Source: Heloderma charlesbogerti
Lineage: Eukaryota; Chordata; Lepidosauria; Squamata; Helodermatidae
Length of the DNA stretch: 64,000 bases
Direction: 5' to 3'
Assembly: GCA_026122225.1 (NCBI GenBank)
Contig: JANEZZ010002769.1
Span: 620,001-684,000 of the forward strand
In this document: piece after piece, positions 34,414-45,002 of the stretch
Numbering within the stretch: position 1 is the first letter of the stretch
Layout of the letters: each line of letters opens with the position of its first letter
Program-made: the position numbers and the translations under genes
Notes under the pieces: generated by a model
What the model saw: only the letters and a program-made list of their open reading frames with translations
The model's database searches: none
Told to the model about the DNA's origin: nothing

Positions 34414-34739
34414 AGTTAGTCTGCATTCCATCCTCCAATGTGGCCAGGGCTGGGGTGAGCTGTAATCCTTCATTCTCCATCTCCTATGGAGTGGATTTAC
34501 TTGCACTATCTATTTTGCTGTAGTAACTTTGTGCTGGCAGGGAAGGGATTGGTGGACTTTGCGTAGAGTGGGGATAGGATACTGACCAAGCAGCAGCTCT
34601 GCTGCTGCCTCCCTGCCACTTCCCTCTTACGCCATCATAGTACTTTTTGTACGTAGTACAAACAAGGAGTTATGCCAGTATTAGGGGGCTTGGTGGCAAT
34701 TCTGTCCTAGTCCATCTGGCAAAACTATATTTGTTTATT

Positions 34740-34935
34740 TATCCCATTCTTCCTCCAAGGAGCTCATGACTCCCCCTGCCCCCAATTTTATCACAACAAC
34801 CCTGTGAAGTGCGTAAAGCAGAGAGGAAGTGGCTGGTCCAAGACCACCTAGTGAGCTTCCTGGCTGTGTGGGGATTCAAACTTGAAGTTCCCCAGTCCTA
34901 ATCAAACATTCTGACCACTACACTACACTGCCTCT
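34740..34935 (-). mobile_element. Antisense tRNA-derived SINE
   Basis: The complement gives GTAGTGGTCAGAATGTTTGA, a tRNA-like head, then a GGTGGTCTTGGACCAGCCAC block and a CACAGGGTTGTTGTGATAAA block. These are the SINE blocks seen at 13425-13640. It ends in ATAAATAAAC instead of the BovB tail. Confidence 0.7.
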
Positions 34936-35488
34936 ACAATAGGGTTGTACCGCTCAATGGCCTTTTTCTATCCCACCACAATTCTATGCCTGTACATAGA
35001 ATGCTATGCAGTTTAAAACAGAAGACTATGTAAGTTACGTTTTTAAAGCTTTAGCTTTCATTTCCAGATATATCTTGCTGCATTCTTTTAAAGGTTTGTG
35101 TTCCGAGTTTGGCATGCATCTCATAGTTTTATATCTTGTTTTAGGGGAAAGGGGAATGATGCAACCAGAGAAGTTCAAAAACAGAGATATTTAAAAGTCC
35201 CACAAAACTAACAGAAAATGTTAACATCAAATAGATGTTTTTAAAAACGCTTCATAATGTCTGATCATAAAAAATGAAAATAAAACACACTGAGTGTTAA
35301 AACATTGGTGTTCCTTTTCTTCCATAGGAAAATGGAAAATGCATAGTTTGGTCTACAAAGGTAACAATTGTTTGGAAGGGAAGGGAAAATGGCCTCTGTC
35401 AGCTTTTTTATGGTGTTGCCTCTGTTCTCCCGTGACTAGAGTTGCTTCCTGGTATTGTACTCCATGTACTAGTGGGAGAAATTGCTTT

Positions 35489-35700
35489 AGGGTGACCACT
35501 TTTACATTGCCAAAAAAGAGGACACAGATATGAATAACATTTGCATATGTTAATTTACATTGAGAAATAATTACATGAACTTTAAGCAGAAATACAATAC
35601 ATCTCACCATAGTGCAGAAGACTGTAAGCACCTGGCCTGTGTGACTGCTCAGTCTGCTCTCCAAGTGCGAGCAGTTTAAAGGCAACTTTCAAGGCATCTC
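35489..35700 (-). mobile_element. hAT-like element fragment, inverted relative to 38184
   Basis: Starts AGGGTGACCACTTTT. Its complement aligns block by block with 38530-38728: GCAGACTGAGCAG, CAGTCTTCTG, TGAGATGTAxTGTATTTCT, AATTAxCATATGCA and CTCTTTTTTxGG. Confidence 0.6.
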
Positions 35701-35764
35701 CTTCCCTTATCTGGATTCTTTCTGTCTAAACCAGAGTAGGACTGGACAGACCTTCACATAGTGC

Positions 35765-35900
35765 AGGGATGGGCAGGAGGTAGATCTCCAGGTGTGTTGA
35801 ACTTCAACTCCCAAAAGCCCCTGCCAGCATTGCCAGTGGTCAGGAATGCTGGGAGCTGAAGTCCAAAACGTCTCGAGATCTACTTTCTGCCCACCCGTCA
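35765..35900. mobile_element. hAT-family MITE, no clean TSD
   Basis: CAGGGATGGGCAGG opposite CTGCCCACCCGTC, with the centre AACTTCAACTCCCAA pairing with GGGAGCTGAAGTCC. Target duplication is decayed. Confidence 0.65.
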
Positions 35901-36091
35901 TAGAGAATGCCTTCAAATAAAGGACAGACTTCTGACATCCTTTCAAACAGAGGGCTGTCCTCCATAAAGTAGGGCTCACAGCCTCCGTAGTTGTAAACAA
36001 TGTCTTGAATATTAATACCTTGATATGATTATGATAAGCATTTTATCCTCCTTTCTGTGACTGGTGGAGTGGGGAGGGAAGAATTTAACAT

Positions 36092-36290
36092 AAGAACAGC
36101 TGTGCTGGATCAGACCCAAGGCCTATCTAGTCCAGCATTCTTTTCCCACAATGGCCAACCAGATGCCTCTGGGAAACCCATACAAAGGACATGAGAGCAA
36201 TAGCACCTTCCTGCTTGTGTTCTCCATGAGTGGGAAACTGGTATTTGGATGCATGCTGCCTCTGATAATGTTCTGCCTGTACTCTGCAAG
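36092..36290 (+). repeat. Dispersed repeat, copy 3 of 3
   Basis: ACATAAGAACAGCTGTGCTG, GATCAGACCCAAGGCCTATC, TAGTCCAGCATTCTTTTCCC, GGCCAACCAGATGCC and a CTGCCTCTGATAATG end. It is the best preserved of the three copies. Confidence 0.75.
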
Positions 36291-36469
36291 CCCTTGATTG
36301 GAAACGTTGGTCAGAATGATAGATGCAGTGGACTCTGATGACTGAAACATGGCATGTAAAAGACCCAGATAACTAATAAAGGGGCAGGCTACAATACCAT
36401 CAACCTGTTCGGCTCCTCTTATAACTGGCATGAATGACATGCATGGGAGTTGTTGTATACTCTCAACAT

Positions 36470-36595
36470 AGGGGTCAGGAACCTCTGGCTCTCCAGATGT
36501 TGAACTACAATTCCTATCATCCCTAGCCATCAGCCATGCTGGTGGGAGCGAGTTCAACAACACCCAGAAGGCCACAGGTTTCCCACCCCTTTGTC
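36470..36595. mobile_element. Palindromic hAT-family MITE
   Basis: TAGGGGTCAGGAACCT opposite AGGTTTCCCACCCCTT, with TCCAGATGTTGAACTACAAT inside. Related to the family at 29351. Confidence 0.65.
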
Positions 36596-36641
36596 AAAAA
36601 TTTATATGAGGTAGCTGTAGGATATTCTTGATCTCCTTGTA

Positions 36642-36752
36642 CGGCCTTCCCCAATCTGATGCCCCCCAGTTGTGTTGCCAGGCTGACTGGAGGCGGCTGG
36701 GAGTTGTAGTCCAACACATCTGGAGGGCACCAAGTTGGAGAAGGCTTTCTCA
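36642..36752. mobile_element. Palindromic hAT-family MITE
   Basis: CGGCCTTCCCCAATCTG opposite CCAAGTTGGAGAAGGCT, with GGGAGTTGTAGTCCAACACA inside. Left arm partly deleted. Confidence 0.7.
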
Positions 36753-36974
36753 GTGGATGTCACTGCTGGGTAACAAAAGCAGCAAAATGGGGGACATAGG
36801 AATATATAGATATAGTTTATATGTGATATAAAGTGCTTGTGATACAAAGTAACACTTGGTAGCAGCCATTCCATCAGGCTACAGTGAGGGAGGAAGAGGA
36901 GGGAGTAGGCCCACCATCAGCTCTGCTGAGAGACCAGAAACGTTTGGCTCCTCTTCTCTTTGAACTGTTTTCCA

Positions 36975-37525
36975 TCCCAGATGGAAAATAATTCCATGAT
37001 TCTGGCCCTCTTGCGCTGGCTGCCCATATGTTTCCAAGCCCAATTAAATATGCTGGTTTTGACCTATAATGCCTTACACAGGTCAGGACCACAATACCTG
37101 ATGGAGCGCCTCTCTCAGCATGAACCGACCTGTATATTATATTCAGCATCGAAGGCCAACCTCAAGGTGCCTCCTCCGAGGAAGGCTTGGAAGGTGGCAA
37201 GAAGGGAGAGGGCCTTCTTGGTGGTGGGCCCACAATTGTGGAATGATCTCGATGAGGCATGCCTGGCGCCAACATTATCTTTTCAGTGCCAGGTTAAAAG
37301 TGTCCTCTCGGGCATTTGGCAGCATATAATGAGTTTTAATCAGGTTCTGGATTGTCTTTTGTTGTTTAAAATTGTTTTGAGATATATGTTGTCTCTGTGT
37401 GTGCTGCCTGATTATATGTTTTTATGTAAACGGTTTTACACTTTGTATAATGGTTTTTAATCTTTGTGAACTGCCCAAAGAGCTTCTGCTATGGGGTGGT
37501 ACAGAAGTGTAATAAATAATAAAAA
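36975..37525 (+). mobile_element. L2-type LINE 3' end, sense
   Basis: Encodes ILALLRWLPICFQAQLNMLV, then GPQYLMERLSQHEPT and ERAFLVVGPQLWNDL, the C-terminal part of an L2-clade ORF. It is followed by an A/T-rich 3' UTR ending (AATA)n. It closely parallels 44540-45000. Frame broken before the C terminus. Confidence 0.8.
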
Positions 37526-38183
37526 TATTAGCCTAAGAACTTTGTAAAACTAAGAATTGGTGCCCAAATTTGCTTTTTTCCTCTTCCCTCCCAATCCCTT
37601 TTCCTTTTGTGTGGATTCTTTTATATTAGATTATTCTTAGGCCTGAAGATAGGGGACTATATTGTGTTTTATTCATATGCAAGCTGCTCTGGGAGCCTTT
37701 TTCTGGCTTAAGATCAGGATAAAGATGCATTAAACAAATACATGTGACCCCTTGACCTGACTATTCTAAGCCAGAAGCATGCTTGTTCGAAGGATGTTGC
37801 AATCTTTTATTTGTCAGTCTATTTAATCAAAATCTATTGTTTAATCAAGGTTGGAGGTTGCATCACACAAACAAGATTTTACTGTGTGTTGGAGGTGTTC
37901 CAAGTTGCATTTGATTGATCAGGGGCTGCATGAATTGAGATTTTGTTTTGTTTTAACTTTGGAATTGTGATTGAATTTAAAAATAGTTTGGTCAACACTT
38001 TAAGAGCTTTTAAAAATAAAAACATACACAAAGGAAAATGCAAGTAAGTGGTGAAGCATCATGTCTTCCAAATGTTCTATTAATCCAGGGGGAGGGAAAA
38101 TAAGGAAGTCAGTAAGGAGTTAGGCCAATTGAGTTGACTTGTAACATCTGGAGAGTCCATCGCTTGGCCTAGGGACTATGATC

Positions 38184-38728
38184 TAGGGTGGCCAGGTATC
38201 CATGTTTATATAATTTGTTGTTGTTGTTGTTGTTCAGTCGTGTCCGACTCTTCGTGACCCCATGGACCATAGCACGCCAGGCCTTCCTGTCCTCCGCTCT
38301 CTCCCAGAGCGTGCTCAAGTTCATATTCATTGCATCGGTGATGCTATCTAGCCATCTCATCCTCTGCTGTCCCCTTCTCCTTTTGCCTTCAATCTTTCCC
38401 AGCATCAGGGTCTTTTCCAGTGTTTATATAATACAGTCCTCTATTTGAAGGTGTCCTTTATTTGAAGGGCTGTATTGTCCAATCCAGCTTTAAAGATAAA
38501 GAACTGTAACAACTGCTGCCCATCAACAGTTAATACCTGGCCAGCAGACTGAGCAGGGAGGCGCACCGGTCACCTGGTCACAGTCTTCTGTATTATGCTG
38601 AGATGTACTGTATTTCTATTAAAATAAAAATAACTATTTCTAAATTTGTATACATATAAATTAGCATATGCAGATTTTATGCAAATCAGTGCCATCTTTC
38701 ACACTCTTTTTTTGGTGATCTCACCTTT
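38184..38728 (+). mobile_element. hAT-like element interrupted by BovB
   Basis: The left end TAGGGTGGCCAGGTATCC resumes after the BovB insert at 38433 (ACAGTCCTCTATTTGAAGG) and runs to a TTTTTTTGGTGATCTCACC end. A second, inverted copy is at 35489-35700. Confidence 0.55.
38215..38420 (-). mobile_element. BovB LINE, severely 5'-truncated, antisense
   Basis: The minus strand encodes the last part of the BovB ORF (KRRRGQQRMRWLDSITDAMN, then [13 protein letters not shown]) and ends in (CAA)n. The 12-bp duplication TGTTTATATAAT flanks it at 38203-38214 and 38421-38432. 206 bases long. Confidence 0.93.
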
Positions 38729-39549
38729 AGACTGACTCCCCAGCCACCTGTCTGTAGGTACACTTCCTTAACTAGCTTAATACATCTAAAGCTACCTTTA
38801 CCCACAGAACAGTGTCTGAACATATTTGTTCTCCTTCACGAACTATTAAGTTGCAGAGCTCCAGCTCTGAGCAGCGTATCATCTTACCCTGGATCTAGAA
38901 GTTACAGAGAAACCCCATTTGTTTCCCATTAGCTTATTGATCCATGATATAATTTCCCTTTCAACCTAGATAAACAGTTGGGGTTAACAATGAATTGGGA
39001 ATAAAGGAAGGCTTTTCTTAGGCAGGAAACAGACTCCTGTCTAAGAAAGCATGTCATACAAAACAGGACTCTTGCCCTGGTGTCTTAACCAAAGAAAATG
39101 TAAACTTACTTTACACTTGCTTTATGGCACTATTGTGGGTGAGGGTGTTCTCTCTTTTTACTTGTTCTATTTTTTTCAAGAACAAACAAGTTAATTACAT
39201 GTATAATAATAAAATAAGGGGAATGGCAGTAGTTTAGCTCATTTGAAGATAATGCAGATTTATCATATATCTAGTGTATAACAAGTTCATAGAAAGTCTG
39301 AGTTATTTGATGGTGCCTTTCTAGAGCAATCCATGTGTATCAAGAGGCTTCAAAGCATATCTTTGCCAATACATCAGTGATACATTGCAATACAGGGGAA
39401 AGGTACCACCTGTGAATACGTTTAGTGTATTTTCTCTTATCGTAGCTGACACCAAGCTAAGTGGGTGGTGGTGGTTTATATTCCACCTAGCTTCTCGTTG
39501 CTTCACTTCTATACTTTCCCCAATGTATTTTTCCTAAGAGCTTTGAGAC

Positions 39550-40265
39550 CGTGTAATTTTCCAGCAGATTTTTTCCACCAACACCTTTGAAATATGTGAC
39601 AGTATTCTTCTTGTATTATTTTTAGAAACTAGGCTTAGGCTCTCAAAATTCATAAGTGCATGGCTCTTTAACCATAGGATTTGTACTGAAATGCATCAGT
39701 TGGTGTATTTGCAGCCGGGGTGCCTTCATACTGCCTTACTGTTTTTTTAGTTGATCTCATGTTTTGTGGTTTACCCCAGTATGTAGATATTTCACTTGAA
39801 GTCATTTTGCTCCCATGTTTTGAATTGTTTAAATTTATCTTGATCTTAGAAGCATGGCTGGATAAAAAGGGAATAAGAGGGGAGGTTGGAGAAGATATTT
39901 GTAATACCATTTTTCTCCGATAAAGGAAGTGTGAGATCTGAAAATGGATTTTCTACCATATCTGTCAGTTGAAGTCTGTGCATCAGGAAGGACATGCCAT
40001 GTGCTGTATTTTTAATATTTTTAATGTACTCCCATTTGTGTCCATTTTTAATTTATTTTTGTTAATAATTTACAGTAAATCTTCTAACTGATTTGCATTG
40101 TAATACCACTGCAGGTTTGGGATACCTAACCCCCTTGTTTTGTACTTCTGTACATTAGAATTCTATCAACTCTAGACTTTTTAACTATGATGTCTAACAT
40201 TATTAATTTTTGACAATTGTTTAAGGTTTCTGGTGGCATTTTAATTGGTAACATGGAATAAATTG
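39550..40265 (-). mobile_element. L1 LINE ORF2 fragment, antisense
   Basis: The complement of 40085-40150 encodes KQGGLGIPNLQWYYNANQL, the G-G-L-G-x-P-N-L-x-x-Y-x-x-A block found after the reverse-transcriptase domain in L1 ORF2. Downstream toward 39550, decayed F-K-x-W-E-like matter continues. Many stops. Confidence 0.6.
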
Positions 40266-41199
40266 CCAGTTCCAGAGTTCCTTGTGCATAAGTAGGAGGG
40301 ACAAAGCACCATAAGTGGGGACTTTGATCCCTGGAACAGTGGAAGCCAGAGCTGCTGCTTTACAGGCCCCAAATGTAGATGAGTCAAAGTCTAGTTTGTT
40401 CACTCACTTTCTCAATGCTTTCTCCCACAAACAACCATACTGCTATTTCTGGCTATAAATAGACATAATAGAAGCTTCTAAATGTCTACTTCACAAGTAT
40501 CCTCCAGATTTTTGAGAATTTTCCTTGTGAAATGTTGGATCTGACAAAAATCTTCAGATTTACTGTTGGAAAATAGTATGAGGTACACCCACTTATCGAT
40601 ATTAAATGAGATTTGCAAAAAGGGAAATGTAGTTTTTAGTGAAGTGTACACAGTCCTATGGATTTTTTTTTTGTATGCTTCCAGTGACTGTGGCAGAAGA
40701 TGAAAGAAGTTTCAGCAAGTAAGCTAGCACTCATCAAAAGCTTCAGGCATTCTATTATCGGGCAAGCAGTTAGGGTGCAGTCCTGTGGACCCTGGTGGGG
40801 ATGTCCCAGGAACCATAGGATTTTGTGTATTATTGTGAGTTCTGGCCTCAGAAGCCTCCAATGGCAGAGAGGGCATGTTGCAGGTGGATCAGGACAGGCT
40901 TGGGACCCGCCAGTTCGAAAGCTCCCCTGTTCCCTGGCACACTCCCAAAATGGAGAAAACTGCACTAGCCTTGGAGCTGGTATATTTTTTTTCCCCCTCC
41001 AGTCCCTCCTCCCACCTTCTGCCCTGAATGGCCCTGCCCTGCCATGGTGCAATTTTAGAGATGACATGCCATTTCAGAATTAAAATAGGAACTTTTCTTT
41101 TGTGCCTCATGGGATTGCATAATAACTGAGATAGGATTGTATAATGTGTGAGAGAGGGAGACTGCGTTGCATGTTTGTACTGGGCCCCCAAATGGTGAT

Positions 41200-41740
41200 T
41201 AGGCCCTGTGTGCTCATAGCTGCGGCACAGGCGCTCTCCAGGGCCACCTCCCTGCCAGTGCCTCACTCTCAGGAAGGACCCCTCAGAGCGAGGCAATTGG
41301 GCCGGGTGGGCCCTGTGGAGAGCCACACTGGGAAGCTGCCGGTGGGTCCCCAGAGATAGCCTACCTGCCTGATACCTCATTCTAAGGGGTCCTCGGAGCA
41401 AGGCATCAGGTGGGCAGTGCTCTGAGGAGCTGTGCCAGGTGCTTTCTTGCTGCAGCTGGTACGGCTCTTCGAGGAGATGCCTGCCAATGCCTTACTCAGA
41501 GTGAGGTATAGGGTGGGTGGCAGAGAGCCATTATGACTGCTTTCCTGCTGCAGCATTTGCCACAGTGGGAGAGTGGCCAGCAGGGCTCTCTGAAGTTGCC
41601 ACCCAATACTTCACTTTGAGTAAGACATAGAGCAGCAGTTGCATCGGGACCCATGGCCTGCCTAGCTGCGGGAATCCACCCTGCCTCATGGGATGGCCAG
41701 CCCTGGCATTGGATGTGTTACTGGGGAGGAACATCCCATT
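41200..41740. repeat. Degenerate ~116-bp tandem repeat, four units
   Basis: The motif CCTGCC(A/T)GAT(A)CCTCACTCT, in diverged form, recurs at 41251, 41364, 41480 and 41598: spacings 113, 116 and 118. In each unit it is followed by its own reverse complement (for example AGCAAGGCATCAGGTGGGCAG), so each unit contains a hairpin. GC-rich; no coding sense. Confidence 0.65.
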
Positions 41741-41759
41741 TTTTTAGTTATAAAATTAG

Positions 41760-42690
41760 GTACACCGAGCAACCAAAGAGCAGCTTCAAAGTAGCATGTC
41801 TAGAATGTATGCGGGGACTGAAGTAAATGGGTAGGGGCATAACTGGAAAGATGTGGGCATGTGGCTAGATTAAAGAGTAATTAGCTTTGTGCATGTTCTT
41901 GTCCTATTAATGTTAACCACAGGGTTTGCAGGGTAATGATAGTCAGTCATCATTGCTTAGTCATGTGGCTGAACACTGGGGCCTTCCTCAAGACGCGGAC
42001 ATATTTTTTTGTGCGTACTTCTATTATTGCAACACCTCAGATTGCTTGTTTGGGGTTTTATTAGCCTGGGTATGAGGGAATGGCACACAAAATTGGTGGG
42101 CTGCCATAAAAAAATGTAACTTAACAAAGATAAATATAGAACAGTTGGTGTAGAGATTATCTAGAAATCATATGAGTGTGGCGTGCACTGAGCGTGGGGC
42201 TGAATAGGTGGGCAAAGGACCATCTCATAAATATTACGAGTTCAAGTTATTCATATAATGAAGATCTCAGTCTAGTTCTTGCTGCCTGATGACACCCACT
42301 TTACTTGCTCAGAGAAGACCTTGCATCTGCACTTACTCACTCCTATCAAGTCTGATATGTTGTCATAAGCACTTCTTGTATCCGTACACTATTACTCAAG
42401 AGAATATAGTGGGGGTCTTGGGTGATGACACATTGAATCAGCACCATGTCACCACAAGGGTAGCTATTGCCTTTTGGAGATGTCTCAGCAGCATTATGTT
42501 ACACAACGCAATGAAATTCTAACTATATTAGTTCCCTTTTTTTAAAAAAGTACTAGCGGAGCCATGAACTACTCCATTCATTTGGTAGACTTGCATCCAT
42601 TTTGGAGAGGAAATGTCAGCAAATTAGATCTGCCACAAATGAAAATTAAATGAAGACAAATGGACAAAAGACCTTAATCTCTTGTCAATG
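41760..42690. other. No gene recognised
   Basis: A/T-rich intergenic sequence. The last 150 bases may already be the 5' part of the L2 copy that follows. Confidence 0.4.
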
Positions 42691-43298
42691 AGTGGCAAAA
42701 AAAACATTTTTGCTGCCTCTATTAAATCCTCTATCTGCCGCCCAGCAGAGCTTTTCTGGAGTCTATTAATGCTGGCCCTAAGGTTGTTGTCTGGGGGCTA
42801 TTAATGCTGGCCCTAAGGACACTGTAGACCCATCTGAGGCCTAGTATAATATGTTTGCTAGGCACTTCCAGGATAAAATCTCTTGCATCCGTGGGACTTA
42901 AACTCCAGTCTTACAGCAGATAAATTTGGTGAGGTATCCAGAGCACACAGCCTTACCCAGTCTTCTTGGATGAGTTTCAGCTGGTACAGCTTGAGGACTT
43001 TGACAAGGTGCTTGGACAAGTTCGTGCAACCACTTCTGTATTGGATCCTTGCCCTTCTTGACTTATAAAAACTGGCAGGGAAGGAACAGCTGGCTGGGCC
43101 AGGGAGGTGATAAATGCCTCCTTGTGAGAGAGAGTGGTCCTGGGTTGCCTCAAAGAGGCAGTGGTAAGACGACTCCTGAAGAAACCCTCCCTGGACCCAG
43201 AATATCTTAATAATTTTGGGCCCGTGGCAAATGTTCCTTTCCTGGGAAAGCTTCTTGGCTGCCAACCAGCTCCAGACGCTCTTGGATAAGTCTGATTA

Positions 43299-43356
43299 TT
43301 CATTCATTCATTTCATTTCTATACCACCCAATAGCCGAAGCTCTCTGGGTGGTTAT
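43299..43356 (-). repeat. Short LINE-tail insert inside the L2 copy
   Basis: (TTCA)n followed by ATACCACCCAATAGCCGAAG and CTCTCTGGGTGG. GATTAT at 43293-43298 and GGTTAT at 43351-43356 look like its target duplication. Removing it rejoins SDY to LDPFQSGF. Confidence 0.75.
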
Positions 43357-43756
43357 CTAGATCCATTTCAGTCAGGGTTTAGTCATGGAAACAGCCTTGG
43401 TCTTTGGTATGATAACCTATGTTGGGAGAGATGGGGAGTATGACCTTGTTAATTCTCCTTGATCTCTCAGCGGATTTCAGTGCCATCGACCATAGTATCC
43501 TTCTAGGATGACTGTCTTGAGTTGAGAGTGGGAGGCACTGTATTGCAGTGGTTTCGCTCCTACTTGGAGGGTCAGCTCCAGAAGGTGGAGGTTGGGGAAT
43601 ATTGCTCAGCCCTGTGGATTCTCCAATATGGGGTTCTGCAAGGGTCAGTTCTGTCCCCCATACTATTTAACATCTACATGAAATGGTTGAGTGTGGTCAT
43701 CTGGAGTTTTGGAGTGCGTTGTCATCAGTATGCTGATGACACACAGCTCTATTTCT

Positions 43757-44048
43757 TTATTTTATTTATTTTAAAAATTTCTTGGCTGCCTTTCAGGGCA
43801 GAAACCTTCCCAAGGCGGCTCACAGCAATAAAATACATAAAAACAGTTAAAATATTAAACATGATAAAAACAAACACAATAAAATAGCAATAAAAACGAC
43901 AATAAAACCAGCAGCAGCAGCAATAGCAGCAGTCATATCAAGAGAAGGCCACAATACAATAAATTTTTAAGGCCTTCTTAAAAGCCTGCAATGACGGAGC
44001 ATGACAGACCTCCAATGGCAATTTGTTCCAAAGGTGTAGGGCCACACC
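43757..44048 (-). mobile_element. Antisense LINE tail inserted into the L2 copy
   Basis: A/T-rich TTATTTTATTTATTTT, then GGCTGCCTTTCAGGGC, AAGGCGGCTCACAGCAATAA and a GTTCCAAAGGTGTAGGGCCACACC end. TTTCT occurs at both edges (43752-43756, 44049-44053). Its removal restores QLYFSFSSSLGEAVDVLN. Confidence 0.8.
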
Positions 44049-45002
44049 TTTCTCCTTTTCATCATCTTTAGGTGAGGCTGTGGATGTGCTAAATCAGTGC
44101 CTGGCTGCAACAATGGACTAGATGAGGGCTAATAAATTGAAACTCAATCCAGACAAGACTGATCCACTAACTACCCACTGTTGTTAGTGGGTAGTTCTCC
44201 TGACCAGATGGAAGGTGCTCAACCTGTTCTGGATGGGGTTGCACTCCACCTGAAGGAGCAGGTCCATAGCTTGGGGATCTTCCTGGAACCATCTTTGTGA
44301 CTTGAGGCTCAAGTAGCCTCAGTAGCATGGAGTGCCATCTACCAACTTCGGTTGGTGGCCCAGCTGTGCCCCTATCTGGATAGGAATAACCTGGTCTCAG
44401 TTGTCTACGCTCTAGTAACCTCCAAGTTAGATTACTGCAATGCACTCTATGTGGGGCTTTCCTTTGAAAATGGTTCAGAAACTGCAGCTTGTGCAAAATG
44501 CAGTGGCCAGATTGATAACAGGGATGAGGAGGTCCAAACATATAACAACAATTCTGGCCCACTTGCACTGGCTGCCTGTATTGTTCCAAGCCCAGTTCAA
44601 AGTGCTGGTTTTGACCTATAAAGCTTTACATGGCTCTGGACCACAATACCTGATGGAATGCCTCTCTCAGCATGAACCGACCTGTACACCATGCTCCACA
44701 TCAGGGAGGCTTGGAGGGCAGCAACAAGAGAGGGTCTTCTCAGTGGTGGCCCCCCAATTATGGAATGATCTCCCCAACAAGGCCCACCTGGCACCAACAC
44801 TGTCATCATTTAGGCACCAGGTAAAAACTTCCCTTTTCTCCCAGCTGTTTGGCAGCATATAATGAGTTTTAATTATGTCTTAGACTGTCTTTGGCTGATG
44901 GTTTTAAAAACTGTTTTTAGATATATGTTGTCCGTGTTTGTGTGTTATCTGTCTATATACTTTTATGCAAATGCTTTTTTGTACTTTGTGTAATGCATTT
45001 TT

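Noticed and set aside
41137..41401. Minus-strand 170-codon frame in the GC-rich repeat region
   Set aside because: It crosses the degenerate tandem repeat; the frame is a by-product of GC richness.
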